64,000 nucleotides of DNA, taken from assembly GCA_028551475.1 (NCBI GenBank), contig CM052360.1:2344501-2408500 (forward strand), written 5' to 3'. The position numbers and the translations under genes are program-made. Source of the stretch: Casuarina equisetifolia. Its lineage: Eukaryota; Streptophyta; Magnoliopsida; Fagales; Casuarinaceae. Below the pieces are notes generated by a model. That model was given only the letters and a program-made list of their open reading frames with translations. It had not been told where the DNA came from and did no database searches. Positions 12,334 through 23,471 of the stretch are shown here, piece by piece (the first letter of the stretch is position 1; each line of letters opens with the position of its first letter).

Positions 12334-13979
12334 TGGTGAAATTTAAATATAAGTAAACATGTTGAACAAGTAATATAATGATAAGAAAAATATTGTTTTA
12401 TAAAAATTTGTGAATATTAAACTTATTAAGTACTAACGATAAATTAAGTCTAAAATTTATCTAGCAATTCAAAATATTGTTGATGATGAATTAAAATTTA
12501 AAATTTCTAAAACGAAAACTCATTAAATCCAAGTAAGAAAAATCAAAACAAGAAATGTGTTAAAGTTTTCGATTTTACCATAACTACTAGATATGAATTT
12601 TCATAATTTATGCCTGTAAAAATAATATTACCTATGTGATGATGAAATTTTTTAATTTATTTACTATCTTATGTCTATAGTAAACCTATTTAGTTCGTTA
12701 ATTCACTATATATCTATATGTGAATTGAAACAAATCAAATATATTAGAATATGTGAACATTCTTAGTTTATAATAAATCTTTTAATTATCTTATCACCAA
12801 AAGCCATACAAATAACATGGTATATATATATCCACATTTAATTCATGGTGATATATTATAAGAAGCAATTGTATATTATTATTTCTCAATTCTAAACATG
12901 CACATCAAATCATTCAAGTAGTGATCAATTACTTAAAAGCATTAAATATGATAATATATAACTTATATAAATAAAATATCTCACAAAATATAAATAATCA
13001 TAACATTTCCAACAAATTGAACTAAGATAACATATTTACATGAACTAAATTGGCGTAAAAATAAAAACGTGAACAAAACATTCTAGAATTTAAAAATATT
13101 AAAGCTGTAACCAAAATATCTTCAAATTACAAAAAGATTGCACAAATCTGCACATAGGATCGAAAAGATTCAGACAGATTCTGTCTGAAGAAACAGGGAG
13201 AAAATGAGCTTCCACGCGCCTCCACCACGCGCCTGCCATTCGCCGGTCACGCGCCGCCGTGGGCCGCCGTGGATCTTCACAGAATGCTCAGATCTACCTT
13301 TTGGCCACCAAACCTGGAGAAAATAGACAGGATCTAACTATTTCCGTGTGAGTTCTCACCCACCACCGGAAAACACTAGATCTGCGGAAAAAGAACAACA
13401 GACTCGCCAAAGACCGCCAGTAAATGCGTAAGAAGACAGTCCAGACGGCGTTCGCACGTTCTGGACTTTTCTTTCACCGGAAAATAACGTTGGACGGAAC
13501 CATCTCTCTCCTGGGTCGGTCGGCTTTCGCACGACCGCGCCCTTCTGTCGTGACCTCTTTCTTTTCTCTTTTTCTTCGGTTCCTGGCCCCCCTGTCTCGA
13601 CAATTGCCTCATTTTCTTATAAAAGACCTCCGGCCCGATAATTCTCTTTTCTTCCTTTGATTTTCCTTGTCGTTTTCTTTCTTTTTCCATGCTAATTCAC
13701 GTGAACGATCCTTTAACACTTCTCTCTTCGACGTAGGTCCCACGTGTTTTCTCTTTTCCTTCTTTTTCTCGATCTTTTTCTTTTCCTCACTTCTCACGTA
13801 CTTTCATAGATAAATAGTAAACATTAATTTTGCATGATTTATTGTTTCTTTTTTTTTTAGATTTATTGCATAAAATAACAAAATATATATAAATATAATA
13901 AAATAAAATAAAATTATAATTTAATAAAAACTATATTAAACATTTATTAGTAATTTTGAAAAAATACCACAAGAATCAC
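12334..13979. mobile_element. Repeat R1, copy 1: about 1.65-kb unclassified element
   Basis: A second copy at 39292-42272 (split and partly inverted) shares both ends and the AT-rich first half. The ends read TGGTGAAATTT on the left and, in reverse complement, TGGTATTTTTTC on the right; the second copy has TGGTTGAAAATTTT at the matching end, so short imperfect terminal inverted repeats are likely. The part at 13150-13800 is less AT-rich, then pyrimidine-rich, and has no recognisable protein. R1 interrupts the short repeat seen at 12100-12333 and 13985-14460. A non-autonomous DNA element is my preferred reading; a decayed LTR-type element is not excluded, since the right part of the AT-rich half begins TGTTGG on the minus strand. 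Confidence 0.5.
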
Positions 13980-14706
13980 TTATTATAGTATTAGAGTTTG
14001 GTTTTTCTCTTTGTGAATTCTTCCTTGTATAGAACTTTTTGGGTTCTTTCCATTTAACTATGGCCTTTTAGAAGGGGCGTGATGGGATTTCATCAAAGTG
14101 AAGTTTTCTCCCTAGGGCCTTATATGAGTTGGTACCCCTATTCCCTTAAGAGCACTTTTGAAGGAATACCAAAAGGGCCACTTAATATGGCACCAATGCT
14201 GGGCTTTTCCCTTCCAGATCATGCATGGTTTCTTCCTCATATAGGTTGCTCATATCATGCATGACCTGGAAGGGAAAAGCCCACTTAACCTATGGCCTTC
14301 CAAATGGGCATGTTGGGACTTTGTCCTACATTGAAAGTAGAGTTTCCTTCTTGGAGCTTTGTATATGAGTTGGTACTCCTCTCTTCTCATATCACTTTTG
14401 GGAGAATACCATTGGGCCACTTAATACTTTTCCCCAAATCAAAATTGGCTTGGAAGTGAACGGAAAGAGTTGCCTCGTTTCGCACCTCTCTTTCATATTC
14501 AATGTGTCAGCCCAATTTCCGTGATTTGGTGGAAGATCTTACTTGGCGTGAAGAACCATCACAATGACAGGTACGAATGTACGTCAAAAAGGGAACTAAA
14601 TGCAAAATCATCAGATTTTCTAGCTCAATTTTGGAGCTTACATTCATATCAACAATGCGCATTCAAAAGAAGAAATGAACGGCTAAAACATACATTTTCT
14701 TGGTCC
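13980..14706. repeat. Short repeats and a 27-bp-arm hairpin upstream of gene D 3' end
   Basis: The phrase family GGCCTTCCA...GGGCATGTTGGGA followed by TATGAGTTGGTA occurs at 14045-14180 and again at 14285-14430, and a related copy lies at 12225-12330. Between the two right-hand copies is a strong inverted repeat (see 14202-14283). No gene is seen. Confidence 0.6.
14202..14283. repeat. Inverted repeat: 27-nt arms, 28-nt loop
   Basis: The arms 14202-14228 and 14257-14283 are complementary at 26 of 27 positions; the one mismatch would be a G-U pair in RNA on one strand. The arms begin GGGCTTTTCCCTTCCAG. A transcript through this site would fold into a stable stem-loop. Confidence 0.85.
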
Positions 14707-16394
14707 TTATTCAAATGAAGAGCTGCCGCTCCCACGAATATTTGAGGACGCGAGTGTTGTGACAAATTCCCTTATGTTTTTATCGGAGCTACCACCTTCG
14801 TCGACAGCTTCTATAGCCATCTCTCTCCATTTGCTTAAATTCTTTTTCATCTCTTTGCTTCTGTCCCCCTTCATTACTTCTCTTATACATAGCTCTATTT
14901 CTTCTTTGGTTGCAGTGCCTTTTTCATCCGCTGTAATCCTGACCCCTACCTTCCAAACATCCACAATGAACTTGGCATTGGTTGTTTGATCCGTCCATTG
15001 TGGCATCGCAACCATTGGCACCCCCAAGCTTAATGCTTCAAGTGTTGAATTCCACCCATAATGAGTCATGAAGCACCCAACAGCCTTGTGAGCCAACACG
15101 TCTAGTTGAGGACACCAACTCACAACTAGCCCCTTCTCCGTTATTTCCTGCTGAAAATTACTAGAAAGCTTTTTCTGTTCAGAATCTGTAACCACCCACA
15201 AAAAGTAGCAATTGCTATTCTTCAGGCCCCACGCTACATCCACCATCTCCTCTTCTTTCAAGGTTGCCAAGCTTCCAAACGATGCATAAACGACTGAGCC
15301 AATATCTTTCGTGTCTAGCCACTTCATGCAAGCATCCACATCAGGTTTTAAGAGGTTGAGGCCATACTCTTTGTCATCTTTCAATCGCTTGTCCAAGTAC
15401 ATCGATTTAATACATGGTCCAACTGTTTTAATAGGCAACTGACTTGCCATCCAATTCACCACCTAAAGAAATTTAGAACATCTAAAGATTGTTAAAAAAA
15501 CAAAAAAGGATGTGAAATTGATTTTCTTAAATAAAAGTGTAATAATGAAATATGTTATTGTTATTTTATTGATTTATTTTTGTCATTAATTTCTTTTTCT
15601 GCTTTTCCTACAATTAGAAACATGACCCTGTCGTAGGCAGTCTAAATAGTTATAAAGTTTTAAAACATTTTTAAATCTTCATGTCCCTAATTTTATCGTC
15701 TACATATGCATATGTAGCAGCCATGTATGTGTCTAAGTATTTGACATGGATGGATAGAGAACCCACCTCGTTTTCCAACGCGTTGAAAGTATTGACAAAG
15801 AGCCAATTCGCCTCCTGGAAGTTCGAGAATTGATTCAACACGAGCTTTAGCAAACCTGGGTACGAGGTATTATCACTTAGAAACGAAGGCAGGTCATTGA
15901 CTCCTAGTGATGGCAAGGACGGCAATGATATCGAAGTCCCTTCTGTAGGCATCTCAAGAGACCCTTGCTGAGAATGATAATATATCGCATTAACCGCACA
16001 TGACTGTGAAAAAGGGAGCTCCGTCCAGGCCAAACTGCCTGGCAACTTTCAGAGCCCACGGCATGACTGAGTCATAGACGAGAAAGTTTGGAGGATTTTC
16101 GGAGCTATTTTGTGTTTCAATGAACTCAGCCAAGCTTTTAGAGACTACTACTTTGAAACGCTCGAGGTAGGCGTCAATGCTTTCCGGATCTTCGCCTTCC
16201 TCAGACCCATCGGAGATGGTCCCTAAGTTGACAGAGCTCGCTTGCATGGCCTCCGTGTGCTTTCTAATGGAGCTGGTAGTGATCACTGTGACCTTCGGAC
16301 CCTTTGAGGCTAAACGCTTGGAGAACTGGAGCATTGGGTTTATGTGACCTTGTAAGGGATAAGGAATTACAAGGATATGGGTTTGCCGTTCCAT
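14707..16394 (-). pseudogene. Gene D: UGT74-type gene with a 2-nt exon-1 frameshift
   Basis: Exon 1 is 16394-15767 (start MERQTHILVIPYP) and exon 2 is 15462-14707 (251 codons plus stop, after TTAG). Exon 1 is 628 bp where C and E have 630. Near 16004 the paralogues read GACTGAGTGAAAAA and D reads GACTGTGAAAAA, a 2-nt deletion just after GAPFFT that shifts the frame. Exon 2 is fully open, but its PSPG box has HYGWNS instead of HCGWNS. Apart from the deletion all parts are present and splice signals look sound, so this is a recent pseudogene, or a sequencing error if cDNA shows the extra AG. The second half of exon 1 and the adjoining intron are nearly identical to gene E. Confidence 0.85.
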
Positions 16395-18037
16395 TTTCTG
16401 GAATTGCTTTCTCTCTCAATTCTCTCTCCAGGAAAAAGATGGTGAAGAGTTCACAGTGACTTGAGACGAGACGAGACAATGGTTGAATATTCTTTGGTAA
16501 AGTTAGGTATATGTAAACCTCAGCTTTCTTCGCCGTCCAAATGATACAAAACCCGATTTGCTTTTCCGTTCCACCAGATAATTTCTGCACGCCAGTCAGT
16601 TTTTCAACCGGGCTCGCTTGTTGTTTTCCGCCGACTATACAGTAGTTTTTGTCCCATTGGAAGAAAATGTTCGTGGTTGAAAACTCTGTAAATGACATGT
16701 GGGGGATGGGATGTCCGGCAAAATGCGCTCAGCCAAGGTGTTAGGACTATTGATTTGGTCAAACTTATCATATCAACTTTAGGGGTGTGTTAAAATTACT
16801 GATTTGAACAAAGCAAGTTAGAAGTGACGTGAAAATCTTTGAACAAGGAAAATACTCACAGCAAGCAAGCAGAGTCTATGCTGAATGCGTCAGATTGGGT
16901 GTTGCAGTATCGGATTTCAAATATCAAAACCCAAGCCTCTCTCTCAAGACATATCAAATGCTGATTGTGTTGCAGGATTCATCTATGAGCTGAATCCAAG
17001 CCTGCAAGCAAGTTGCTTATCATGCAAAGTGATTCAGAGCTTTTGAGCGCGGCAAGAGAAAAAACCCGGTGTAGCTTTGGACTAAGTTCGTGTCACCTTG
17101 ACGGGGTGAAAAGAATATAAAGGGATCCACGTATCTGCAACAATCTGCAAGTTTATTTCCACGAATCTGCACAAACACTATTTGGAGGATGAATCCGTCG
17201 GCCATGACATGCGAAAAGGAGATGAAGGGGCCATGTATCTTCACGTTCATCTCACCTGTCTTAGCCTCTGCAACGTTATCTTATCTGCAGCCGTTTTACG
17301 TCTTTTCCCGTTTTAATTATGCAGCAAGTAGGAGCAAGTTAGAACAGTTTCCTTTTGTATATAATTAGAGGGTGTGTTGGTGGTTTCAGAGTGGAAAAAC
17401 ATCCAATCCTAAAGAAAATCATGTTTTGTTTTCTGTAGATGGTAGCAGGGCCGTTTGGCCTGCGTTTATGGAAGTTTCTCCTATTCCTTCTCCATCTACT
17501 TTCTTTGAATTTAATGTATTTCTTTTCAAGTTTTAGCTATAATTTTTGAACATCTTCTCCACTCTTGTTCACAAATCCTGTGTTCTTTATCTCATCTTTT
17601 TGTTGTAGTTTTGATGCTTTTGTTTTATTTCCCTTATTCACAAATTCCTCAAGCTTCCTTTATTTTGTCAATTTTAAATGAAACCCCTCAAGCTTAGAAA
17701 CAGAAGGTTGCATGCTGTCATGTTCAATAAACCTACAAAACTCTAACTTTCAATTTAAGGTACAACCCCACATTAGGCCCCCGTTATCTTGAGATAACAG
17801 TGAGAATCTTAGAGAAAATGAAGACTTTGGCGTGGTACAGTCGTAGAAAAGAAATTTGATGGATATTTGCCACCTTTCTTAATAAGGATGCACTGAAATA
17901 TTTTTATACTCTTTTTTGTGAAAATATAAGTTTACATAAATAAAATTTAGTATACAAAAGTATAAGGATATACCCAACATTTATAGATGTTCCTGTATTG
18001 CTCAAATACATTCTCTTGGTCATATTCGAATGTAGAG
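16395..18037. other. 5' flank of gene D and intergenic sequence
   Basis: The stretch 16486-16690 is the subcluster-1 promoter block (phrase TTGTCCCATTGGAAGAAAA). The stretch 16739-17455 may be an LTR relic (listed separately). The stretch 17905-17995 resembles the 3' end of the LINEs in this window, read on the minus strand (GTATACAAAAGTATAAGGAT). No host gene is seen. Confidence 0.5.
16739..17455 (+). mobile_element. Possible fossil LTR of a Ty1/copia-like retrotransposon
   Basis: The stretch starts TGTTAGGAC, has a TATA-like GTATATAATTAG near 17357, and is followed near 17442 by TGGTAGCAGGGC, close to the initiator-Met primer-binding site TGGTATCAGAGC. No coding part and no second LTR are seen, so at most this is an old LTR with a stub of the internal region. 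The family call is tentative. Confidence 0.3.
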
Positions 18038-20093
18038 TTACCTTCTTCCAGAAAAATTAGAAGATGCAAGTGCTGCTACAAATTCTTCTATGTTTTTATC
18101 TGAGCTGCCACCTTCGTCGACAGCTTCTATAGCCAACTCCCTCCATCTCATTGAATTATTCCTCATCTCTTTGCCTCTCTCCCCCTCCATTACTTCCCTT
18201 ATTCGCAACTCTATTTCCTCTTTGGTCGCAGTACCTTTTTCATCCACCATAATCCTGACCCCTACCTTCCAAACATCTTCAATGAACTTGGCATTAGTTG
18301 TTTGATCCGTCCATTGTGGCATCGCAACCATGGGTACTCCCAAGCTCAATGCTTCAAGCGTTGAATTCCACCCACAGTGAGTAATGAAGCAGCCGACAGC
18401 CTCGTGAGCTAGCACGTCTAGTTGAGGACACCAACTTACAACCAGTCCCTTCTTTGCTATTTCTTCCGAAAAATTACTGGGAAGCTTTTTCTGTTCGGAT
18501 TCTCTAACCACCCACAAGAAGTAACAATTGCTATTCTTTAGGCCCCATGCTACTTCCTCCATTTGTCCTTCTCCTAGGGCTACCAAGCTTCCAAAAGATG
18601 CATACACAACTGAGCCAATATCTTTCGTCTCTAACCACTTCATGCAAGCATCCACCTCAGGTTTAAAGAGGTTGAGGCCATACTCTTTGTCATGCTTAAT
18701 CCGCTTGTCCAAGTACATCGATGGAATACATGGTCCAACTGTTTTAATAGGCCACTGACTTGCCATCCAATTCACCACCTAAAGAAATTTAGAACATCTC
18801 ATAACGGGATGAATCTAAAGATTGTTAAAAAATCAAAAAAGGATGTGAAATGATTTTCTTAAATAAACTTGTAATACTAAAGTATGTTCCTAAATCTTTG
18901 TATTCTCTCCTTAAATGAAAAAACTCTTACAATATTTGTGAATATAAGGAGATTTTAGGTTTTTAATTATTTATTCACAATAAAATCTTTTCACGGTTGT
19001 GTCCTTCTACAAACTAAAGCTTTTGTGATACATTTATTTAACTTTATTCTTCTCAACTTTGCTACAATATGGAATATGAACTCTTAGTGTATCATAGATA
19101 ATGTATTTTTACATCTTTCTTTCACAATGATATAAACACACACACTAATCTCTAGACATGTATAACATCTATGGGTGGAAAACCTACTTTATCGTATGCT
19201 CCAAATGAGTTATTTGTTACACGAATGCAAGTTGTTGAATCAAATCTTGTAATTATTGTTATTTTATTGATTTATTTATGTCATTAATTTCTTTTTCTGC
19301 TTTTCCTACAATTAGAAACATGAACCTGTCGTAGGCAGTCTAAATAGTTAAAAAGTGTTAAACATCGCTAAATCTTCATGTCCCTAATTTTATCGTCTAT
19401 ATATGCATATGTAGCAGCCATGTATGTGTCTAAGTATTTGACATGGATGGATAGAGAACCCACCTCGTTTTCCAACGCGTTGAAAGTATTGACAAAGAGC
19501 CAATTCGCCTCCTGGAAGTTCGAGAATTGATTCAACACGAGCTTTAGCAAACCTGGGTACGAGGTATTATCACTTAGAAACGAAGGCAGGTCATTGACTC
19601 CTAGTGATGGCAAGGACGGCAATGATATCGAAGTCCCTTCTGTAGGCATCTCAAGAGACCCTTGCTGAGCATGATAATATATCGCATTAACCCCACACGA
19701 CTGAGTGAAAAAGGGAGCTCCGTCCAGGCCAAACTGCCTGGCAACGTTCAGAGCCCACGGCATGGCTGAGTCATAGACGAGAAAGTTTGGAGGGTGTTCG
19801 GAGCTATTTTGTCTTTCAATGAACTCAACCAAGCTCTTAGAGACCACTAGTTTGAAACGCTCTAGGTGGGCTTCAATGCCTTCCGAAGCTTTGCCTTCCT
19901 CAGATCCATCAGAGATGCTTTCGAGGTTGACAGAGCTGGCTTGCACGGCCTCCATGTGCTTTCTGATGGAGTTGGTAGTGACTACTGTGACTTTAGTACC
20001 TTTTGAGGCTAAACTCTTGGAGAACTGGAGCATTGGGTTTATGTGACCTTGTACGGGATAAGGAATCACAAGGATATGGGTTTGCCTCTCCAT
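18038..20093 (-). CDS. Gene E: UGT74-type glycosyltransferase, two exons, intact
   Basis: Exon 1 is 20093-19464 (210 codons) and exon 2 is 18778-18038 (246 codons plus stop). The join after ...LENE at a GTGGGT donor reads ENEVVNWMASQW and the protein is 456 aa. An in-frame ATG lies three codons upstream (20102), but MERQTHILVIPYP matches the starts of A and D, so 20093 is preferred. His17 and Asp108 are in place. The PSPG box at about 326-369 is standard (WCPQ, HEAVGCF, HCGWNS, MPQWTDQ). The intron is 685 bp. The 3' half of exon 1 is nearly identical to gene D. Likely functional; acceptor unknown. Confidence 0.94.
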
Positions 20094-20102
20094 TTTCTGC
20101 AA

Positions 20103-21544
20103 TTGCCCTCTCTCTCAGTTCTCGCTCCTGGAAAACGAGGATGAAGAATTCACGGTGACTTGACACACAGGAGACAATGCTAGAATATTCGTTTGTGAAG
20201 TTAGGTATATGTAAACCTCAACTTTCTTTGGGGCCTAGATGATGTTTTTGTATTCCGTGGTAAGTTAGAAAGATGCAAACCTGAATTTGCTTTTCCCTTC
20301 CGTCAGACAAGTTCTCCACGCCACTCAGTTTCTCAACAGGGCTTACTATTGCTAGTAGGTTTCCGTAAAATATTTGGTAGTTTTTGTCCCATTGGAAGAA
20401 AAATGTTCGTGATTGAAAGCTGTAGATGACATGTTCGGTAAAGGATGTGTGGCATATTTTTGACATTTCTTTTTTGAAAATATCATTTTTATTAATAAAA
20501 ATTAGTCTATAAAGATATAGAAACTATATTTCAATATTATAAGAATTATAAATTTATGAAAAAGTAAAATTTAAAATTATTTAAAATTTAAAATAATATT
20601 CTTATGAGAGTTTTATAATATAAAATAAAAAAATTTTCTGTCATACAATTTTTCTAACTTTTGACTAATAAAATAAAATATATTCTATTCTTTCTTTCTC
20701 GGATAAACTTAAAAATTTGGAGAGAGCGAGACCCACACGTCTCTTCTGTTTGTTCTCGTCATCCAATCTCCGTTGTACGGGAAAGTTTTCCTCCGTTCTT
20801 TTCTTCCCATGCCATGTGAAGTGGGTTGAGCCTTTTCCATAACAATTATTGTTGTCTCTCTCCTTCCATTGGGTTTTCCCTTTTCTCTTTCCCTACTTTA
20901 TTTGAAGTGGGTTGAGGCCCTTATTTAAGAAATTAATCTTGACTATCAATGGCAAGGAAGAAGAGCACGTGACCCAACTTCTTAATGGGTTTTGGAGAAG
21001 AATAGTAGATGCATCTTTTTCACGCAAGTAAAGGGTTAATTTGAGACACCTCATTCCCAGACACCCCTTTGACTAACTAAAAAAAAAAAAGGAGCTCTTA
21101 CAATATTTTTGAACGTTAATGATATTTTAGGTTTTGAATTATTTATACACAGTAAATCTTTTCATGATCTTGATATTCCATGAATCTAAGTCTATGTGAT
21201 TCATTTATTTAATTTTATCCTTCTCAGCTTCATTAGAATATGAAATCTCAACTCTTTGAAGTATACTCTAAGATTGAAAAGTATTAAAGATAAATATTTG
21301 GTCACATCTTTGTTTCTAAATAATATAAACAGATTCCTCACCCACCTCCTAACTCATTTGGATCTACTAGGGTATTTCAGTTAGGTAAAAGGGGACCCAA
21401 GGTGTTTTGAACCCCACTATTGAGGTTGTTTGTGGTACATAAATAAAATTTTTTTGAGCCAAATCCAACTCTTGTTATTTAATTGATTTTTTTTTTACAC
21501 TGATCATACCGATCGAGATAGACTGACATACCTTTTTTCTTGCC
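20103..21544. other. 5' flank of gene E and intergenic sequence
   Basis: The stretch 20170-20435 is the subcluster-1 promoter block. The stretch 20465-20690 is AT-rich and resembles LINE 3' ends read on the minus strand. The stretch 20750-21025 is the distal block with GAAGTGGGTTGAGC twice, also at 7190 and 22285. The stretch 21070-21540 resembles intron or 3'-flank sequence near 19 kb. No gene is seen. Confidence 0.5.
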
Positions 21545-21735
21545 CATTGGGAATGGTCGTGAAGTCAACAGAACTGGCTTGCATGGCCTTCATGTGCTTT
21601 CAAGTAGTGCTGGTAGCGACTATTGTCACTTTAGGACCCTTTGAGGCTCAGCTCTTCAAGAACTGGAGCTTGGGTTTATGTGATGTTCTACAGGTTAAGA
21701 AATTACAAGGATGTGGGTTGCCGTTCCATTTTCTA
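21545..21735 (-). pseudogene. Pseudogene F1: first 60 codons of a UGT exon 1
   Basis: The minus strand starts ATGGAACGGCAACCCAC at 21735 and can be followed through degraded equivalents of the HINP, LASKG and MQASSV regions to about 21545. Several frame changes and stops are present. The promoter block of subcluster 1 follows upstream at 21820-22060. No other exon part is nearby. Confidence 0.8.
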
Positions 21736-22074
21736 CAACAGCTCTCTCTCTCAATTCTCCCTCTAGAAAAACGAGAAAAAAATTCATAATGGCTTGAAAA
21801 CGAGAGGAGACAATATTTTAATATCCGTTTGTGGAGTTAGGTATATTTAAGCCTCAACTTTCTTCGTGGTCCAGGTGACATTTTTGTATTCAGTGATAAG
21901 GTTAGAAAGATGCAAACCCGAATTTGCTTTTCTCCATTCCACCGAATAAATTCTCCACACCAATCAGTTTCTCAACAGGGCTCGCCTATGGGTTTCCGTA
22001 CATTACTTGGAAGTTTTGTCCCATTGGAAGTAAAATGTTAGTGATTGAAAGCAGAAGATGATATGTTGGTAATG

Positions 22075-22187
22075 ACTAAAGCCACTTTAGGACCCTTAGA
22101 GGCTAGGCGCTTGGCGATTTGGAGCATCGGATTTATATGACCTTGAACGGGGCAAGGAAGTACTAGGATATGAGTTTTACTTTCCAT
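22075..22187 (-). pseudogene. Pseudogene F2: first 38 codons of another UGT exon 1
   Basis: The minus strand begins ATG at 22187 and reads MESKTHILVLPCPVQGHINP followed by MLQIAKRLASKGPKVALV, open but cut off at about 22075, where the promoter block of F1 begins. It keeps the catalytic His codon. Too short to be a gene; it is the stub of another lost copy. Confidence 0.85.
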
Positions 22188-23471
22188 GTTCTAGCAACTC
22201 TTCTCTCTCGCTCGTATAAACTTAATTATTTAGCCCTTGACAGACATTCCTTTGTGGAGAGTGTTAATGGCCCCTTTGAATTTATCATCCAATCTCTGTT
22301 TTGAGGCTAGGTTTTTCTCTGCGCTGTTCCTCCCACTTCACGAAGTGGGTTGAGCATTTTGTATAACAATTATTGTTGCCTTTGATCCTCCAATCCCTCT
22401 CTTGCCATTACGGTTTCCCTGTTCTGTTTCCCTTATCCAATTCCAAGTGGGTTGAGCCCCTTAGATAACAGTTACTCATGGCTATCAATGCAGAGGAAGA
22501 ATGCATGTGACCCACCTCTTTAATGGGTTCTAGAGAGGAATGGTAGATCAAGAGGGTGTGAAGGTTGGTATTGAACTCCATCATCTATGTCAATTTCTTG
22601 TAAGCTTATCCGAAAATAAAGAAGAAGAGAGGCCGAGATGTGGACGCCATTTGTGTGGTGGCCTTGTTTCCACCCCGAGTTGACAAAATGGGGGTGAAGA
22701 TGAAACCTATCCAAAAAGACAACTCTTTCGCCCCTCGTTGAACTCGTTGTCTTGACTTAGATTACAGTCCACCCGTCAACGTAAACATCCCGTGTTGAGG
22801 AAAGATACTTGGTAGCGTTTTACCACCGATGCTCGCAGTGACCACAGCTGTTTCCCTTGTATTCTGGCAACAGTATCTTGCTACCCCGATTTATCGCATC
22901 TTCTTCTTTTTTATTTTATTTTTTTATTTGTACAACACTTTGAAAGTTTTTTTGTTTCTAATAAATATGTGAGTTTATTCATTTAAAAATAAAAAATATA
23001 AAGGCACAAAAATATACCCTAATATTAGAAATTTATATAAAAGAAAATCAACTTAAAATTCTTTAACTATAACATAACAAAATATTTGCTTAAAAGTTTT
23101 TAATATTTTTAAAAAAAAATACTTTAACATGTATTACTTTTTTTATTCTGATTAATAAAATTAATATTTTCATGGCCTTATTTTAGACACTCTGGAAATC
23201 TTTTTGTATTCCCGTGATGTTGCCCAAATTTTAACCCGAGTCCAACAAAGCTCATGCGACAGTGGCATACATGTGAAGTACGTGGACGAAAGCATTATCA
23301 TTGAAAGGAACAAGACAGAATGATTGCAATTCAAAAAGATTATCTTCACTTTATTTACCCTTGCCACAAGCAAGGAGACAGCTAAATCATTAAAAAGACT
23401 TTCATCTTTTTCTTTTAGCTTTTTCCCAAACAGGAGAGAGAGAGAGAAAAAAAAAAAAAAAAGGAAACTAG
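22188..23471. other. Boundary between the two UGT subclusters
   Basis: The stretch 22285-22560 is the third copy of the distal block with GAAGTGGGTTGAGC, and 22551-22720 carries the GATGTGGAC block. The stretch 22895-23170 is very AT-rich. From about 23170 the sequence is 3' flank of gene G and resembles the 3' flanks of I, M, N and O (AATGAGTACAATCCACGAC phrases in those genes). No gene is seen. Confidence 0.5.

Noticed and set aside
13376-13797. Lys/Glu/Arg-rich minus-strand frames in R1 copy 1
   Set aside because: They translate a pyrimidine-rich tract; composition is low-complexity, and the second R1 copy does not conserve the frame.
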